64,000 nt of DNA, from NCBI RefSeq assembly GCF_000690055.1, contig NZ_JJNZ01000019.1, positions 1-64,000 of the forward strand. The letters are read 5' to 3'. Positions 18,067 through 27,813 of the stretch are shown one piece after another. Both the position numbers and the translations under genes were made by a program. This DNA is from Pseudoalteromonas fuliginea. Lineage in GTDB: Bacteria > Pseudomonadota > Gammaproteobacteria > Enterobacterales > Alteromonadaceae. The notes under the pieces were generated by a model. The model did no database searches, had not been told where the DNA came from, and worked only from the letters and a program-made list of their open reading frames with translations. Position 1 is the first letter of the stretch, and the number at the start of each line of letters is the position of its first letter.

Positions 18067-18355
18067 TTTGAGACTTTTAATATTTGTTAATTTAATTGGA
18101 CTGTACGTAAATTAATTTAATTTCGCACATCTTCGCGATGAAATTTAAGCGTTCAAAGCTAATTAATTGATATAAATAAATAAAAGTTTGTAACAAAATA
18201 TAACGAATGAGATGAATCACCATTTTATTCATCTTTTATACTTATATAAAGTTGTAATTTATATGTATTTGCAACAGTTGCTTACAAATGTCATCTTAAT
18301 GTTTCGTATAGCTCTGGTATTATGGTGTTAATAGAATTTTAGGGATAAATAAGAT

Positions 18356-19534
18356 ATGCAATCAAATTCACTTAGATGGGTTTTTCCATTCGTCGCGCTT
18401 GCTTTAGGTATCGTTGGTTTTATGGCAATTAACGCTATTGCAAAAGAATCAGAAAAAAAAGAAGTTATTGATGCTCGTCCAACGGTGCAAGTTGAGCCTG
18501 TGGCAGCAAATGATCACCAAGTTATCATTAATAGCTACGGCGAAGTAAAACCACTTGAAAATACACAGCTTTCGGCGCAGGTGTCGGGCGAGGTGTTAAG
18601 TTGGCATCCTAATTTTGTAGCCGGTGGTGTAGTTGCTCGTGGCGAGACGCTATTTACTATTGAAAAAGATAACTACGAAGCAGCAGTACTTGTTGCAGAG
18701 GCCGAGCTTGCTCGCGCGCAAGCGGGTTTAATTGAAGAGCAAGCTCAAGCGCAAGTAGCCGAAGACGAAGCCAAGCGCTTTCCAAGTAAAGCGCGCACAG
18801 ATTTATTTTTACGTAAACCTCAAGTGCTCAGTGCACAAGCATCTGTTAAGTCGGCGCAAGCTGCATTAAAGCGCGCGCAACGTGATTTGGATAATTGTGA
18901 TGTAACAGCCCCTTATGATGCGTTGGTGATTAGCCGAAATATAGGTGTTGGACAATTTGTTACTATGGGTTCGCAAGTTGCTGAACTCAATAATATTGAG
19001 ACCGCTGAAGTGATTATTCCTATCGCAGGATTCGATAGCGTTTTTTTGCCAGAACGTATTAAAGGCATTACCGCAACGATTATTCAAAAAGGCCTAAACA
19101 GCTTTACCCGAGAAGGTGTAATTGACCGCGACCTAGGAATTGTTGATAACGCTACGCGTATGAGCAGTTTAGTGGTGCGTATAGAAGACCCATACGGTCT
19201 TAAAAATAAACAACCAGCGATTAAGTTTGGTAGCTACGTACAGATAAATTTTGCAGGTGCAATGCTTAATAATATTTACCGTTTACCGCAAGAGTTAGTT
19301 AATAACAAAACCGTATGGATCGTTAATGAAGAGCAGCAACTTGAGCCACGCAAAGTCACAGTTATTCGTGAAGAGGGTGAGTACTTTTACATCAGTGATG
19401 GTTTGCAAGCAGATGATAAGTTGGTGATTACGTTGCCAGAGTATCCGCAAAAAGGCATGGCTGTAAAAATTGCGGGCCTTCAAGATACTAAAAAAACAGA
19501 GGCACTTGAAAATGCTTCCACTGAAAAATTATAA
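18356..19534 (+). CDS. RND efflux periplasmic adaptor (HlyD/MFP family)
   Basis: The protein is 392 residues with an N-terminal membrane anchor (RWVFPFVALALGIVGFMAIN) and no lipobox. It has a split lipoyl domain (QLSAQVSGEVLSWHPNFVAGGVV and CDVTAPYDALVISRNIGVGQFV), an Ala-rich coiled-coil hairpin (about 110-180), and a beta-barrel/membrane-proximal region. It links an inner-membrane RND pump to an outer-membrane channel. The permease gene follows after 14 bp. No TolC-like gene is next to it, so a chromosomal TolC elsewhere is presumably used. Confidence 0.9.
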   Translation: MQSNSLRWVFPFVALALGIVGFMAINAIAKESEKKEVIDARPTVQVEPVAANDHQVIINSYGEVKPLENTQLSAQVSGEVLSWHPNFVAGGVVARGETLFTIEKDNYEAAVLVAEAELARAQAGLIEEQAQAQVAEDEAKRFPSKARTDLFLRKPQVLSAQASVKSAQAALKRAQRDLDNCDVTAPYDALVISRNIGVGQFVTMGSQVAELNNIETAEVIIPIAGFDSVFLPERIKGITATIIQKGLNSFTREGVIDRDLGIVDNATRMSSLVVRIEDPYGLKNKQPAIKFGSYVQINFAGAMLNNIYRLPQELVNNKTVWIVNEEQQLEPRKVTVIREEGEYFYISDGLQADDKLVITLPEYPQKGMAVKIAGLQDTKKTEALENASTEKL

Positions 19535-19548
19535 AGGTAGGCTGAGTT

Positions 19549-22500
19549 ATGAGTAACACTGAACTACCAAATACAGCGTCTAACGCTGAAAAACAAACCG
19601 GTATTATTGCTTATTTTGCCAATAACTCCGTTGCTGCCAACCTAATGATGATTTTTATTGTGGTGATGGGGATTATTAGCTTTCTAAATATCCAACGTCA
19701 AATGTTCCCTAATGTAGAAATTAACTACATTAATATTGAAGCTAACTATCCTGGCGCTTCACCACAAGAAATAGAAGAAAGCATACTTATAAAAATAGAA
19801 GAGTCACTAAAAGATGTGACCGAAATTAAAAAAGGCGTGTATCGCGCATTTAGAAATGGCGGTACAGCAAGCCTGGAAATAAACACCGATGCAAAACTTA
19901 CCGATGTGCTTGATAAAGTAAAGTTACGTGTTGATGGTATAGCAACGTTCCCAGCCGGTATGGAACCGGTCACCATAAGTCAGGTTGAGTTTAGGCAAGA
20001 TGTAATAGGTATGACGCTTGTTGCTGACCTACCTCTTACTGAGCTTAAGCCTATAGCAAACCAAATAGAGGATGAGTTACTACAGCTGTCTAACGTGTCG
20101 TTAGTGGTAAACGATGTTCCTCTTGATGAAATAGCAATTGAAATAGAACCCGATACGCTTCGTCAATATAACCTAACCCTTAGTGATGTAATGAATGCAG
20201 TGCGTCGTTACTCAGCTAACTTTTCGGCGGGGCAATTAAAAACAGACGCAGGTGTTATTTCTGTACGCGTCGAAAATCAGTTTTACTCAGGTGAAGAATT
20301 TAGACAAATACCGGTAAAAATAGGGGCTAATGGCGCTAAAGTGTTACTGCAAGATATTGCCGTGATTAAAGATCAGTTCACTGAAGGTGAGCGTTACTTT
20401 AAATTCAATGGTGAAAATGCAGTTTATATATCGGTAAAAGCGACTGAAGAGCAAAGTATTATCCCAGTTGCTGATTCAGTAAAAGCATTTATAGAATTAA
20501 AAAACAAAGAGCTACCACTGGGGGTTCGTTTAGAGCCACTAATGGATTTTACGTATTACCTAAATGCCCGCTTAGACATGATGGTTACAAACCTCATTCA
20601 GGGCGCTATTTTGGTTGCAATTATGCTATCAATCTTTTTACGCTTTAAGTTGGCATTATGGGTGATGATTGGTTTGCCAGTGTGCTTTTTGGGCGCAATG
20701 ATGATGATGCCATTGTTTGGTGTAACCATTAATATTTTATCACTTTTTGCCTTTATTATGGTGCTAGGGATTGTGGTGGACGACGCCATTGTCATAGGCG
20801 AAAGTGCCTACACCGAAATAGAAAAAAAAGGCGGTGGTGTTGTTAATGTGGTTAATGGCGCAAAACGCGTAGCAACCCCTGCAACTTTTGGTGTACTAAC
20901 TACCATTGCAGTATTTGCTCCGTTTACGTTATCTACAGGCCCAGAAAGTGCCTTCTTTTATGGTATAGCTGTGGTGGTAATGTTGTGTTTAGTATTTAGT
21001 TTGATTGAATCAAAGTTGATACTGCCAGCCCATATTGCTCACACTCATTTTTCACCAATAAAAGAGGGTGGCTGGCGAGATCGGTTTAATACGCGATTTT
21101 TTGGTTTTGTAAATGGCCCATATAAGCGCTTTGTTATACGTTGTGTTGAATGGCGTTGGTCAGTGTTATTTTCATTTATTGCCCTATTAATCGTAACCTT
21201 TGCTTTAATCTCATCAAATCAAGTTCGTACTGGGTTTATGCCAAAAATCCCGCATGACTACCCACAAATAAATCTAGAAATGAATGACAATGTATCAGAC
21301 ATACAAACAATAAATGCTATTCGTGAAATAGAGGCGATGGTGATTGCGATTGATGAAGATACCGAGCGCAAATATGGTCAAAAGCTCATAAGAGATATTT
21401 TAGTATTTAACCAAGGGCGCACCGAAGCCCAAGTGCTTGTACCTCTTGTTGATGAAAGTGTACGTCCTTATAACGCGTTTGAATTATCACGCCGTTGGCG
21501 CGAGGCCATGCCTGATATTGCCGGTGTTAAATCATTAACCATTTATGATGATGTAAATGGAGGAGGCAGTGACGGCGAATTTGGTTATTTATTATATGGC
21601 TCAGATATTGATACATTAAATAATGCAGGTCGTCGCTTTATAGAATTGCTGCAACAGCAAGAAGGTTTGTTTGATATTAGCTCAACAATAGACCCTGCCA
21701 GTAAAGAAGTGCAAATGAGCCTAAAACCGGTCGCTTACGACTTAGGTTTAGATTTGGCTTCTATTGCTAATCAAGTTGGGGCAAGCTTTTACGGTGGTGA
21801 GGCTCAGCGTGTTATTCGAAACGGCGAAGAGGTGCGTGTAATGGTACGTTACCCTAAACTGACTCGAGAGGCATTTTCGTCACTTAAGCATGCGGTTGTT
21901 ACTACCCCGCAGGGCCGTGAAGTACTGCTTGGCGATGTAGTTGAACTCACTGAAACACCGGGTATTAGTTATATTCGCCGCGAAGGGGGTTATCGTACAG
22001 TGTATGTTTATGGCAACATTGATGAGGAAGTGATTGAGCCAAACGAAGTTGTAGATCAAATTAAAGAAAAATTACTACCACAACTTAAAGAAGAGTACCC
22101 AAGTGTTAAGTCAGAACTTGGTGGCGCCATTGAAGAGCAACAAGATCAAGCTAATCAGCAGAAGATGTTTTTCTTCGGCGGTATGATTTTGGTGTATATT
22201 TTATTAGCCGTACCCCTTAAGAGTTATGCGCAACCACTTATTGTTATGTCGGTGATTCCATTTAGCTTAACGGGAGCAATATGGGGGCATTACTGGTTTG
22301 GTTTGGATATAACTTTAATGTCTGGCTTTGGTATTATTGCTGCAGCTGGGGTGGTTATAAACGACTCACTCGTTATGACCGATTATGTGAATCAAGCCCG
22401 TAAAGCAGGTGTTAGTATTAAAAATGCTGTAATAGATGCCGGTTGTGCTCGATTCAGACCTATATTACTTACTTCAATCACTACATTTGCAGGCGTATTG

Positions 22501-22704
22501 CCCATTATGTTTGAAACAAGTTTGCAGGCTAAGTTTGTAATACCTATGGCGGTAGCGCTTGGTTTTGCAGTGATGTTTGCAACATTAATAACACTTATAT
22601 TGGTACCATGTTTGTATATCATATTAAGCGATATTGGTAACTTGTTTAAGCGCTTGTCGGGGCTTATTAAGCGTATATTTAAACGCAGCCCAGTTAAGGT
22701 TTAG
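19549..22704 (+). CDS. RND efflux permease (AcrB/HAE family)
   Basis: The protein is 1051 residues with the standard RND plan: TM1 (NLMMIFIVVMGIISFLNIQR), porter-domain motif PGASPQEIEESI, TM2-6 with the proton-relay Asp pair in GIVVDDAIVIGE, a second periplasmic loop, and TM7-12 containing GIIAAAGVVINDSLVM. It exports hydrophobic or amphipathic compounds using the proton gradient. It is co-transcribed with its adaptor and closed by a strong terminator. No local TetR/MarR regulator is present. Confidence 0.92.
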   Translation: MSNTELPNTASNAEKQTGIIAYFANNSVAANLMMIFIVVMGIISFLNIQRQMFPNVEINYINIEANYPGASPQEIEESILIKIEESLKDVTEIKKGVYRAFRNGGTASLEINTDAKLTDVLDKVKLRVDGIATFPAGMEPVTISQVEFRQDVIGMTLVADLPLTELKPIANQIEDELLQLSNVSLVVNDVPLDEIAIEIEPDTLRQYNLTLSDVMNAVRRYSANFSAGQLKTDAGVISVRVENQFYSGEEFRQIPVKIGANGAKVLLQDIAVIKDQFTEGERYFKFNGENAVYISVKATEEQSIIPVADSVKAFIELKNKELPLGVRLEPLMDFTYYLNARLDMMVTNLIQGAILVAIMLSIFLRFKLALWVMIGLPVCFLGAMMMMPLFGVTINILSLFAFIMVLGIVVDDAIVIGESAYTEIEKKGGGVVNVVNGAKRVATPATFGVLTTIAVFAPFTLSTGPESAFFYGIAVVVMLCLVFSLIESKLILPAHIAHTHFSPIKEGGWRDRFNTRFFGFVNGPYKRFVIRCVEWRWSVLFSFIALLIVTFALISSNQVRTGFMPKIPHDYPQINLEMNDNVSDIQTINAIREIEAMVIAIDEDTERKYGQKLIRDILVFNQGRTEAQVLVPLVDESVRPYNAFELSRRWREAMPDIAGVKSLTIYDDVNGGGSDGEFGYLLYGSDIDTLNNAGRRFIELLQQQEGLFDISSTIDPASKEVQMSLKPVAYDLGLDLASIANQVGASFYGGEAQRVIRNGEEVRVMVRYPKLTREAFSSLKHAVVTTPQGREVLLGDVVELTETPGISYIRREGGYRTVYVYGNIDEEVIEPNEVVDQIKEKLLPQLKEEYPSVKSELGGAIEEQQDQANQQKMFFFGGMILVYILLAVPLKSYAQPLIVMSVIPFSLTGAIWGHYWFGLDITLMSGFGIIAAAGVVINDSLVMTDYVNQARKAGVSIKNAVIDAGCARFRPILLTSITTFAGVLPIMFETSLQAKFVIPMAVALGFAVMFATLITLILVPCLYIILSDIGNLFKRLSGLIKRIFKRSPVKV

Positions 22705-22740
22705 TTTAATAAGTAATATATGTATTTCAATAATAGATAC

Positions 22741-22779
22741 AAAAAAGCACGGAACGGTTAACCGTTCCGTGCTTTTTTA
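22741..22779. terminator. Strong bidirectional terminator
   Basis: A perfect palindrome built on AAAAAAGCACGGAACGGTT and its complement, ending in TTTTTT, lies between the convergent RND permease and cytochrome c' genes. Confidence 0.9.
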
Positions 22780-22820
22780 TTACTTATTGTTACTTCATCA
22801 AGCAGCTAAAACAATAATAA

Positions 22821-23273
22821 TTAATCTTTAAATTGTTTATGGCAATCTTTACAGCCTTTAGCCCATGCACCAAAAGCTTTACCGATTACGGCTTTATCGC
22901 CTGATTGAGCAGCTAACGCTAGCTTATCTGCATTTACTGCAAAAGCATTCGCTTTTTCAACGAAGGTTGCATTTTCAGCCCAAACAGCAGCAAGTGCAGC
23001 TGTGTCGCCTTTATCGGTTCCTTCGTAAAACGCTTCCCATGGCATTTTTGAAAGTGCAGCTGCGTTGTTAGCACGCTTTTTAAATTGCTCTGCGTCAAAA
23101 GGTACTTTGCCTTTTAGCATTGCACCCATATCGCTTATTTGTACTGAGATCATTGAAAATGCAGCTTGGCGATACTCAATTGCGTCACTTGGCTCTTTAA
23201 ATGCAGAATTTGCCGATACACTAAATACACACGTTGCTAGCGCTATTGTTGCTAATACGTTTTTTAATTTCAT
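22821..23273 (-). CDS. Cytochrome c' family protein
   Basis: The protein is 150 residues with a signal peptide (cleavage near SANSA) and a C-terminal heme-attachment motif CKDCH at about 142-146. It also has the four-helix features of cytochrome c' (YRQAAFSMISVQISDMGAML, MPWEAFYEGTD, AVWAENATF). Such periplasmic proteins bind NO or CO and protect against nitrosative stress. No electron-transfer partner is adjacent. Confidence 0.9.
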   Translation of the reverse strand: MKLKNVLATIALATCVFSVSANSAFKEPSDAIEYRQAAFSMISVQISDMGAMLKGKVPFDAEQFKKRANNAAALSKMPWEAFYEGTDKGDTAALAAVWAENATFVEKANAFAVNADKLALAAQSGDKAVIGKAFGAWAKGCKDCHKQFKD

Positions 23274-23365
23274 GTTTGCCCCTGTTGGAAATTTTAATTA
23301 TTAATTAAGTATATTGTATCTAACATCGTATTTATTCAAGCAAATGCGATGGGTTTAATTAAAAT

Positions 23366-23836
23366 TTAATCGTTTATGTCTATGTCAGCAAATATCATCC
23401 CGCGACGCATGCTTCGAGTTGCTAAAAATACCTCGCCAAGTAAAGACATAAAGGCACATATAAGCAATGCCATTGCTGCAACAAAGCAGCAGGCAATTGT
23501 AACGCCTAAATTTATAGATTGAATATGTGATAAAAACAACAGCATAACAACGGCACATACAAGCAAAGCACTTAAAACACTCAAGCTAAAAGCGATATGT
23601 ATACATCGAGAGCGCTTTAAAAGGGCGCGAAGTTCTGTAGCCAGTGATTTATTGAAATCTTCATCTGTACTTACCTTTAACCTGCGTTCTAATTGACGTG
23701 CCCTATCGGTAATTCGTGCTAAGCGATTAGATAAAACACCCAGTGTGGCAGCAATCCCGGTTATGAGAAATACAGGAGCCACTGCGGTTTGAATTACTTT
23801 AGCCATAGTTAAGATGTTAATCACTTCATTATTCAT
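23366..23836 (-). CDS. DUF2721 membrane protein
   Basis: The protein is 156 residues with an N-terminal helix (IQTAVAPVFLITGIAATLGV), the DUF2721 signature SNRLARITDRARQLERRLK, and two more helices (about 82-102 and 112-135). The family is widespread and uncharacterised. The gene is followed by the cytochrome c' gene on the same strand 92 bp later and may or may not share its transcript. Confidence 0.85.
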   Translation of the reverse strand: MNNEVINILTMAKVIQTAVAPVFLITGIAATLGVLSNRLARITDRARQLERRLKVSTDEDFNKSLATELRALLKRSRCIHIAFSLSVLSALLVCAVVMLLFLSHIQSINLGVTIACCFVAAMALLICAFMSLLGEVFLATRSMRRGMIFADIDIND

Positions 23837-24064
23837 ATTTGTCTCAAAAAGGTCGGTTTGTTTACACTTGTTTACAAATTTAGATTGAATTATTGTTACT
23901 TCAAATCAATTGCTTAGGCTTGTTTTCTGTCTTTGTGTAGACGCATTGTAATTTGTTTGTAATCAAGGTGTTGCTCAGGGTGGGTGTAAAGTTTTATATT
24001 CTAGTTACAAACCAATTACGATTGGTATAAGCACAATAATATAAAACTCGTCCCAGGGGAAATA

Positions 24065-27000
24065 ATGTCTAAAAACATAATAAAAAGAACTGCAATAGCA
24101 ACTGCAGTATCAAGTGCGTTTATTGCAACATTCGCAAGTGCAACAACTTTACCTACAGTTACTATTGCTCATCACCAAGCAGAGCAAGTTAAAGATACTG
24201 TTTCTGCACAGAAAGAACCATCAGCATATATGATCGTACTTCGTGCGACGACCTCTGTTGATGGATTTGTAAATGGTACTTATCAGGCATCAAACAACCG
24301 TGAAATTACGGCAAATATTGAGCAGCTTCAAGATACAATGACTTTAGAGCTCAATAGCTTAGATTTTGATGCGAAAGTAATTGGTAAAACTAAAATACTA
24401 GCACCAACACTAATTGTTCAAGCATCACCAGAAGCATTAGCTAAAATAGCAAAAGACTCACGTGTAGCTAAAGTATTACCTATGTTTGATAACGAGTTAC
24501 ATGTAGCTGCAACGTCGGACTATATTCATGCTAAACCTTTAATCGATGAGGGTATTGTAAGTGGTAAAGGCCAGCGAGTAGCTGTTTTAGATACAGGTAT
24601 TGATTATACTCACAAAGCATTTGATGGCGCGGGTACTGTTGAGGCATATGATGCTGCTCAGGAAGATCCTGCCGCAGTTACTTGGCCACAAGGTATTGTA
24701 AAAGGTGGTTTCGATTTTATTCGCAATGATGCAGACCCAATTGAAAACGATCCTGTTGTTGTTATTCCTGATGTTGATGAGCCAACAAATCACGGTACAT
24801 CTTCTTCACACTCAGTAAGTGGTATTGCACCTGATGTAGAGCTGTATGTTTACTCTGTTTGTGGTGGTGGTTGTCCAAGTGCGGCACAAGTTGCAGCATT
24901 AGAAGCTGCGATGGATCCTAATGGAGATGGTGACATTTCTGATCGTGTAGATGTAATGAATATGTCACTCGGTGGCGAGTTTGGTGATACATACACAGGT
25001 GGTGGTGCGCAGTATTTAATTCAACGCGCTGTTGATCTAGGTGTAAATATGGTTATCTCTGCTGGTAATGACGGCGATAACCCATTTCGTGTTGGTGGTC
25101 CAAGTACAACACCGAATGCACTATCTGTAGGCGCGATGACGCATCCAACAACTCAAGTTAGTATAGCTACTGGTACTGTTGCGGGTGTTGAAGGTAATAT
25201 CCAAGGTTCAGGGTTTGGTTTGCAGGCTGACTATGCTATTTCAGGCGCTGATATTGACTTAGTTTACCCTGATGCTAACCAAAATGGTTGTGACGAGTTT
25301 GCCGCTGATGTTGATTTTACAGGTAAAGCTGTATTAATTGACCGTGGTGCATGTGCATTTACAGTTAAAGTACTTAATGCGCAGAAAAAAGGTGCTGAAT
25401 TTGTACTGATTGCTAACAATACAGATGATGGTACCCCTGCACCAATGGGTGGCAGTGACGCTGCTGTTACGATTAAAAATGTAGGTATCAATTTTGCTGC
25501 AGGTGCTGCTTTAAAAGCGCAATTAGCGGCAGGTAATACGGCAACATTTGATATTGATGTAAAAGTTAAAACAACATCGGGAGCCGTAGCAACATTCTCT
25601 TCTCGTGGTCCTTCTATGGATGGTTTATTAAAGCCTGAAATTACAGCTCCAGGTACAAGTATTGAAGTAGCTGCAGCTGGTACGCAAACTGAGAATAACC
25701 CTGTATCTGGTACGTCTTTCTCTGGCCCTATAACTGCCGGTGCCGTTGCGATGATTCGCGAAGCTCACCCTGAGCGAAATGCATTTGAAATTAAAGCTAC
25801 GATCATGAATGCAGCTGATCTAAATGTAACCAACGAGCCGCTAGCAACTAACCCTGACTCAAAGCTTGCTCCAATTAGTATGATTGGTTCAGGCTTAGTT
25901 GACGTAACTAAAGCAGTTAATTTACCAGTAGCTGCATGGGTTAATAATACACAATTTAATACTAAGCAAGCTGCGCTTTCTTTTGGTCTGGTGTCTATGA
26001 CTGAAACAGAGTCGTTAACGCAGACTGTAACGGTTAAAAACTTTTCATCAGACGCTAAAACGTATGCACTTCGCACTGAAGCGCGTTACCAGAATGATGA
26101 AGATACAGCAGCAATTAGTTGGGATTTCCCTGCATCAGTAACAATTCCTGCAGGTCAGTCAATGAATTTTGACGTGGTACTAACTGTTGATCCTACAAAA
26201 CTGCCAGTATGGGAATTAGAAAACCCGTTTAGTGCTGACGATATTGCAGCAAGAAGCGCAGCACTTACTTCAGTAGAGTTTGATGGTGCATTAGTATTTG
26301 ATGATGCAAGTACAGATACAGATCATGATTTACACGTTGTGTATCACGTAATGCCAAAAGCAGCGACAGCGCTAAGTGTTTCATCTCAAATTATAGACAA
26401 CGAGATGGCACTTATCGTTGAAAATAGTGGTCAAACAGAAATTACGCCGTTCGCAGAAACCATTATTGCAATGGGTACTGAAAAAACACGAGAAGAAGCT
26501 GAATTTAATATTATTTCGACTACTTTCTCTGCTTTTGCTGATGACTCTTGTGATTCGGGTATCTTTGTAACATCTTCTATCCAATTACGTGACCCATTAA
26601 CTCATGTATTCCAAGCTGGCGTTAGACTTGAAATAGATACAGATAATGACGGCGTATATGATCAAATTATGCAAAACTATAACGACCGTGGTCGTCAAAC
26701 TGCATTCCCAGGTCGTAGCCGTACAGTAATTGGAACAACAGATGGTGCGGGTAACGACTCTTTAGCATGGGTTACTCCGATGTTTCATTCAGCGGGTGAG
26801 AACACGGTTACATTCTCTGCGTGTACAAACTTATTTAACGTAGATGCTTCGCTAATTGGCGAGCAAATGAACTTTAAAGCTTCAGTAGGTAGCCCTGCTT
26901 ATCAAACGGGTGTGTTTTCTGAAACAGACAGCATTGAAGGTTCAACGTTATTTGGTACTTCTCCTACTGTAGCATTAACGTCATTAGAGACAGGCGAAGT

Positions 27001-27529
27001 GGTTTCATCACTTAAACCTGGTGAAAAAGCGATTGTTGAAGCTAGCGGTCCATTTGCATTATCGCAAACATCTGGCCTGGGTGTTGTTAAAGCAATGGCA
27101 AGTGCTGATTTAGAGCTTCCTGCAATTGAAGCTCCAATGTTAGTTGGTGGTGAATTTACAGTTTCTGAAGATGCAGAAAATGGCACAGTTGTTGGTAAAT
27201 TAACAATTACGGAGTCTGATTTTGACTTAGACGTTTCGGAGTACTTCGTTCAGTCTAATACCAATATTGGTCTAGGTGTTGATGAGCAAGGTCAAGTAGT
27301 TGTTGTAAATACAGAGTTATTAGTTGGAAATTCATCAGCTGAAATTCAAGTTGTGGCAATTGATGTACGCGGTAATGTTTCTGAACCTGTAATGGTTAAC
27401 GTTAGCGTTGCTGAAGTGGTAGTACCTCCAGTTGTTGAGACTAAGAAGAAAAGCTCTTCTGGTTCTCTTGCATGGTTAACATTACTAGTAGCGCCGTTTG
27501 CATTTATGCGTCGTCGTAAACAAAAGTAA
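24065..27529 (+). CDS. Secreted S8 (subtilisin-like) protease with PA domain and GlyGly-CTERM-like tail
   Basis: The protein is 1154 residues with a signal peptide (cleavage near FASA-TTLP) and an I9-like propeptide (about 50-145). The catalytic triad is Asp176 in LDTGID, His243 in NHGTSSSH and Ser551 in GTSFSGP. A protease-associated (PA) domain is inserted at about 360-470 (AVLIDRGACAFTVKVLNAQK). Ig-like and cadherin-like modules follow to about 1110. The tail SSSGSLAWLTLLVAPF then RRRKQK resembles GlyGly-CTERM, which rhombosortase cleaves for surface anchoring or release. The start has AGGGGAAATA. A UUCG-loop terminator follows. It is probably a major extracellular protease. Confidence 0.92.
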   Translation: MSKNIIKRTAIATAVSSAFIATFASATTLPTVTIAHHQAEQVKDTVSAQKEPSAYMIVLRATTSVDGFVNGTYQASNNREITANIEQLQDTMTLELNSLDFDAKVIGKTKILAPTLIVQASPEALAKIAKDSRVAKVLPMFDNELHVAATSDYIHAKPLIDEGIVSGKGQRVAVLDTGIDYTHKAFDGAGTVEAYDAAQEDPAAVTWPQGIVKGGFDFIRNDADPIENDPVVVIPDVDEPTNHGTSSSHSVSGIAPDVELYVYSVCGGGCPSAAQVAALEAAMDPNGDGDISDRVDVMNMSLGGEFGDTYTGGGAQYLIQRAVDLGVNMVISAGNDGDNPFRVGGPSTTPNALSVGAMTHPTTQVSIATGTVAGVEGNIQGSGFGLQADYAISGADIDLVYPDANQNGCDEFAADVDFTGKAVLIDRGACAFTVKVLNAQKKGAEFVLIANNTDDGTPAPMGGSDAAVTIKNVGINFAAGAALKAQLAAGNTATFDIDVKVKTTSGAVATFSSRGPSMDGLLKPEITAPGTSIEVAAAGTQTENNPVSGTSFSGPITAGAVAMIREAHPERNAFEIKATIMNAADLNVTNEPLATNPDSKLAPISMIGSGLVDVTKAVNLPVAAWVNNTQFNTKQAALSFGLVSMTETESLTQTVTVKNFSSDAKTYALRTEARYQNDEDTAAISWDFPASVTIPAGQSMNFDVVLTVDPTKLPVWELENPFSADDIAARSAALTSVEFDGALVFDDASTDTDHDLHVVYHVMPKAATALSVSSQIIDNEMALIVENSGQTEITPFAETIIAMGTEKTREEAEFNIISTTFSAFADDSCDSGIFVTSSIQLRDPLTHVFQAGVRLEIDTDNDGVYDQIMQNYNDRGRQTAFPGRSRTVIGTTDGAGNDSLAWVTPMFHSAGENTVTFSACTNLFNVDASLIGEQMNFKASVGSPAYQTGVFSETDSIEGSTLFGTSPTVALTSLETGEVVSSLKPGEKAIVEASGPFALSQTSGLGVVKAMASADLELPAIEAPMLVGGEFTVSEDAENGTVVGKLTITESDFDLDVSEYFVQSNTNIGLGVDEQGQVVVVNTELLVGNSSAEIQVVAIDVRGNVSEPVMVNVSVAEVVVPPVVETKKKSSSGSLAWLTLLVAPFAFMRRRKQK

Positions 27530-27554
27530 TTTTATAACTTAACTGTTATATAGA

Positions 27555-27575
27555 GGGAGCTTCGGCTCCCTTTTT
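27555..27575 (+). terminator. UUCG-tetraloop terminator of the S8 protease
   Basis: GGGAGC-TTCG-GCTCCC followed by TTTTT is a textbook intrinsic terminator with an extra-stable C(UUCG)G loop, 25 bp past the stop codon. Confidence 0.92.
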
Positions 27576-27625
27576 ACATGGTTTCTCAAATTAAATAACG
27601 ACAAATTCTAATTTTAGATATATTT

Positions 27626-27775
27626 ATACCAATCTGCTTGATTAAATGAGCTACTTTGAGTTAAGAAAATCCTGTCGATAATAAGGCAAAAATTTCGTTA
27701 TTTAGTTGTTCTATATCAGAAATTTTTAACACAGTTAGCGTCAGGTTTAATCTCTCAAATTGATTAAGTTGGTAT
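27626..27775 (+). repeat. MITE-like repeat, copy B
   Basis: This 150-bp segment starts ATACCAATCTGCTTGATTAA and ends GATTAAGTTGGTAT, with imperfect terminal inverted repeats of about 24 bp. The internal block TTAGTTGTTCTATAT and the later CAGTTAG also occur in the copy at 34347-34507. It lies between the S8 terminator and the S9 peptidase start, so it may contribute to that gene's promoter or leader. Confidence 0.65.
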
Positions 27776-27813
27776 TACTTAATAAAAATTAAATACAACA
27801 AGGACTTTGACTG

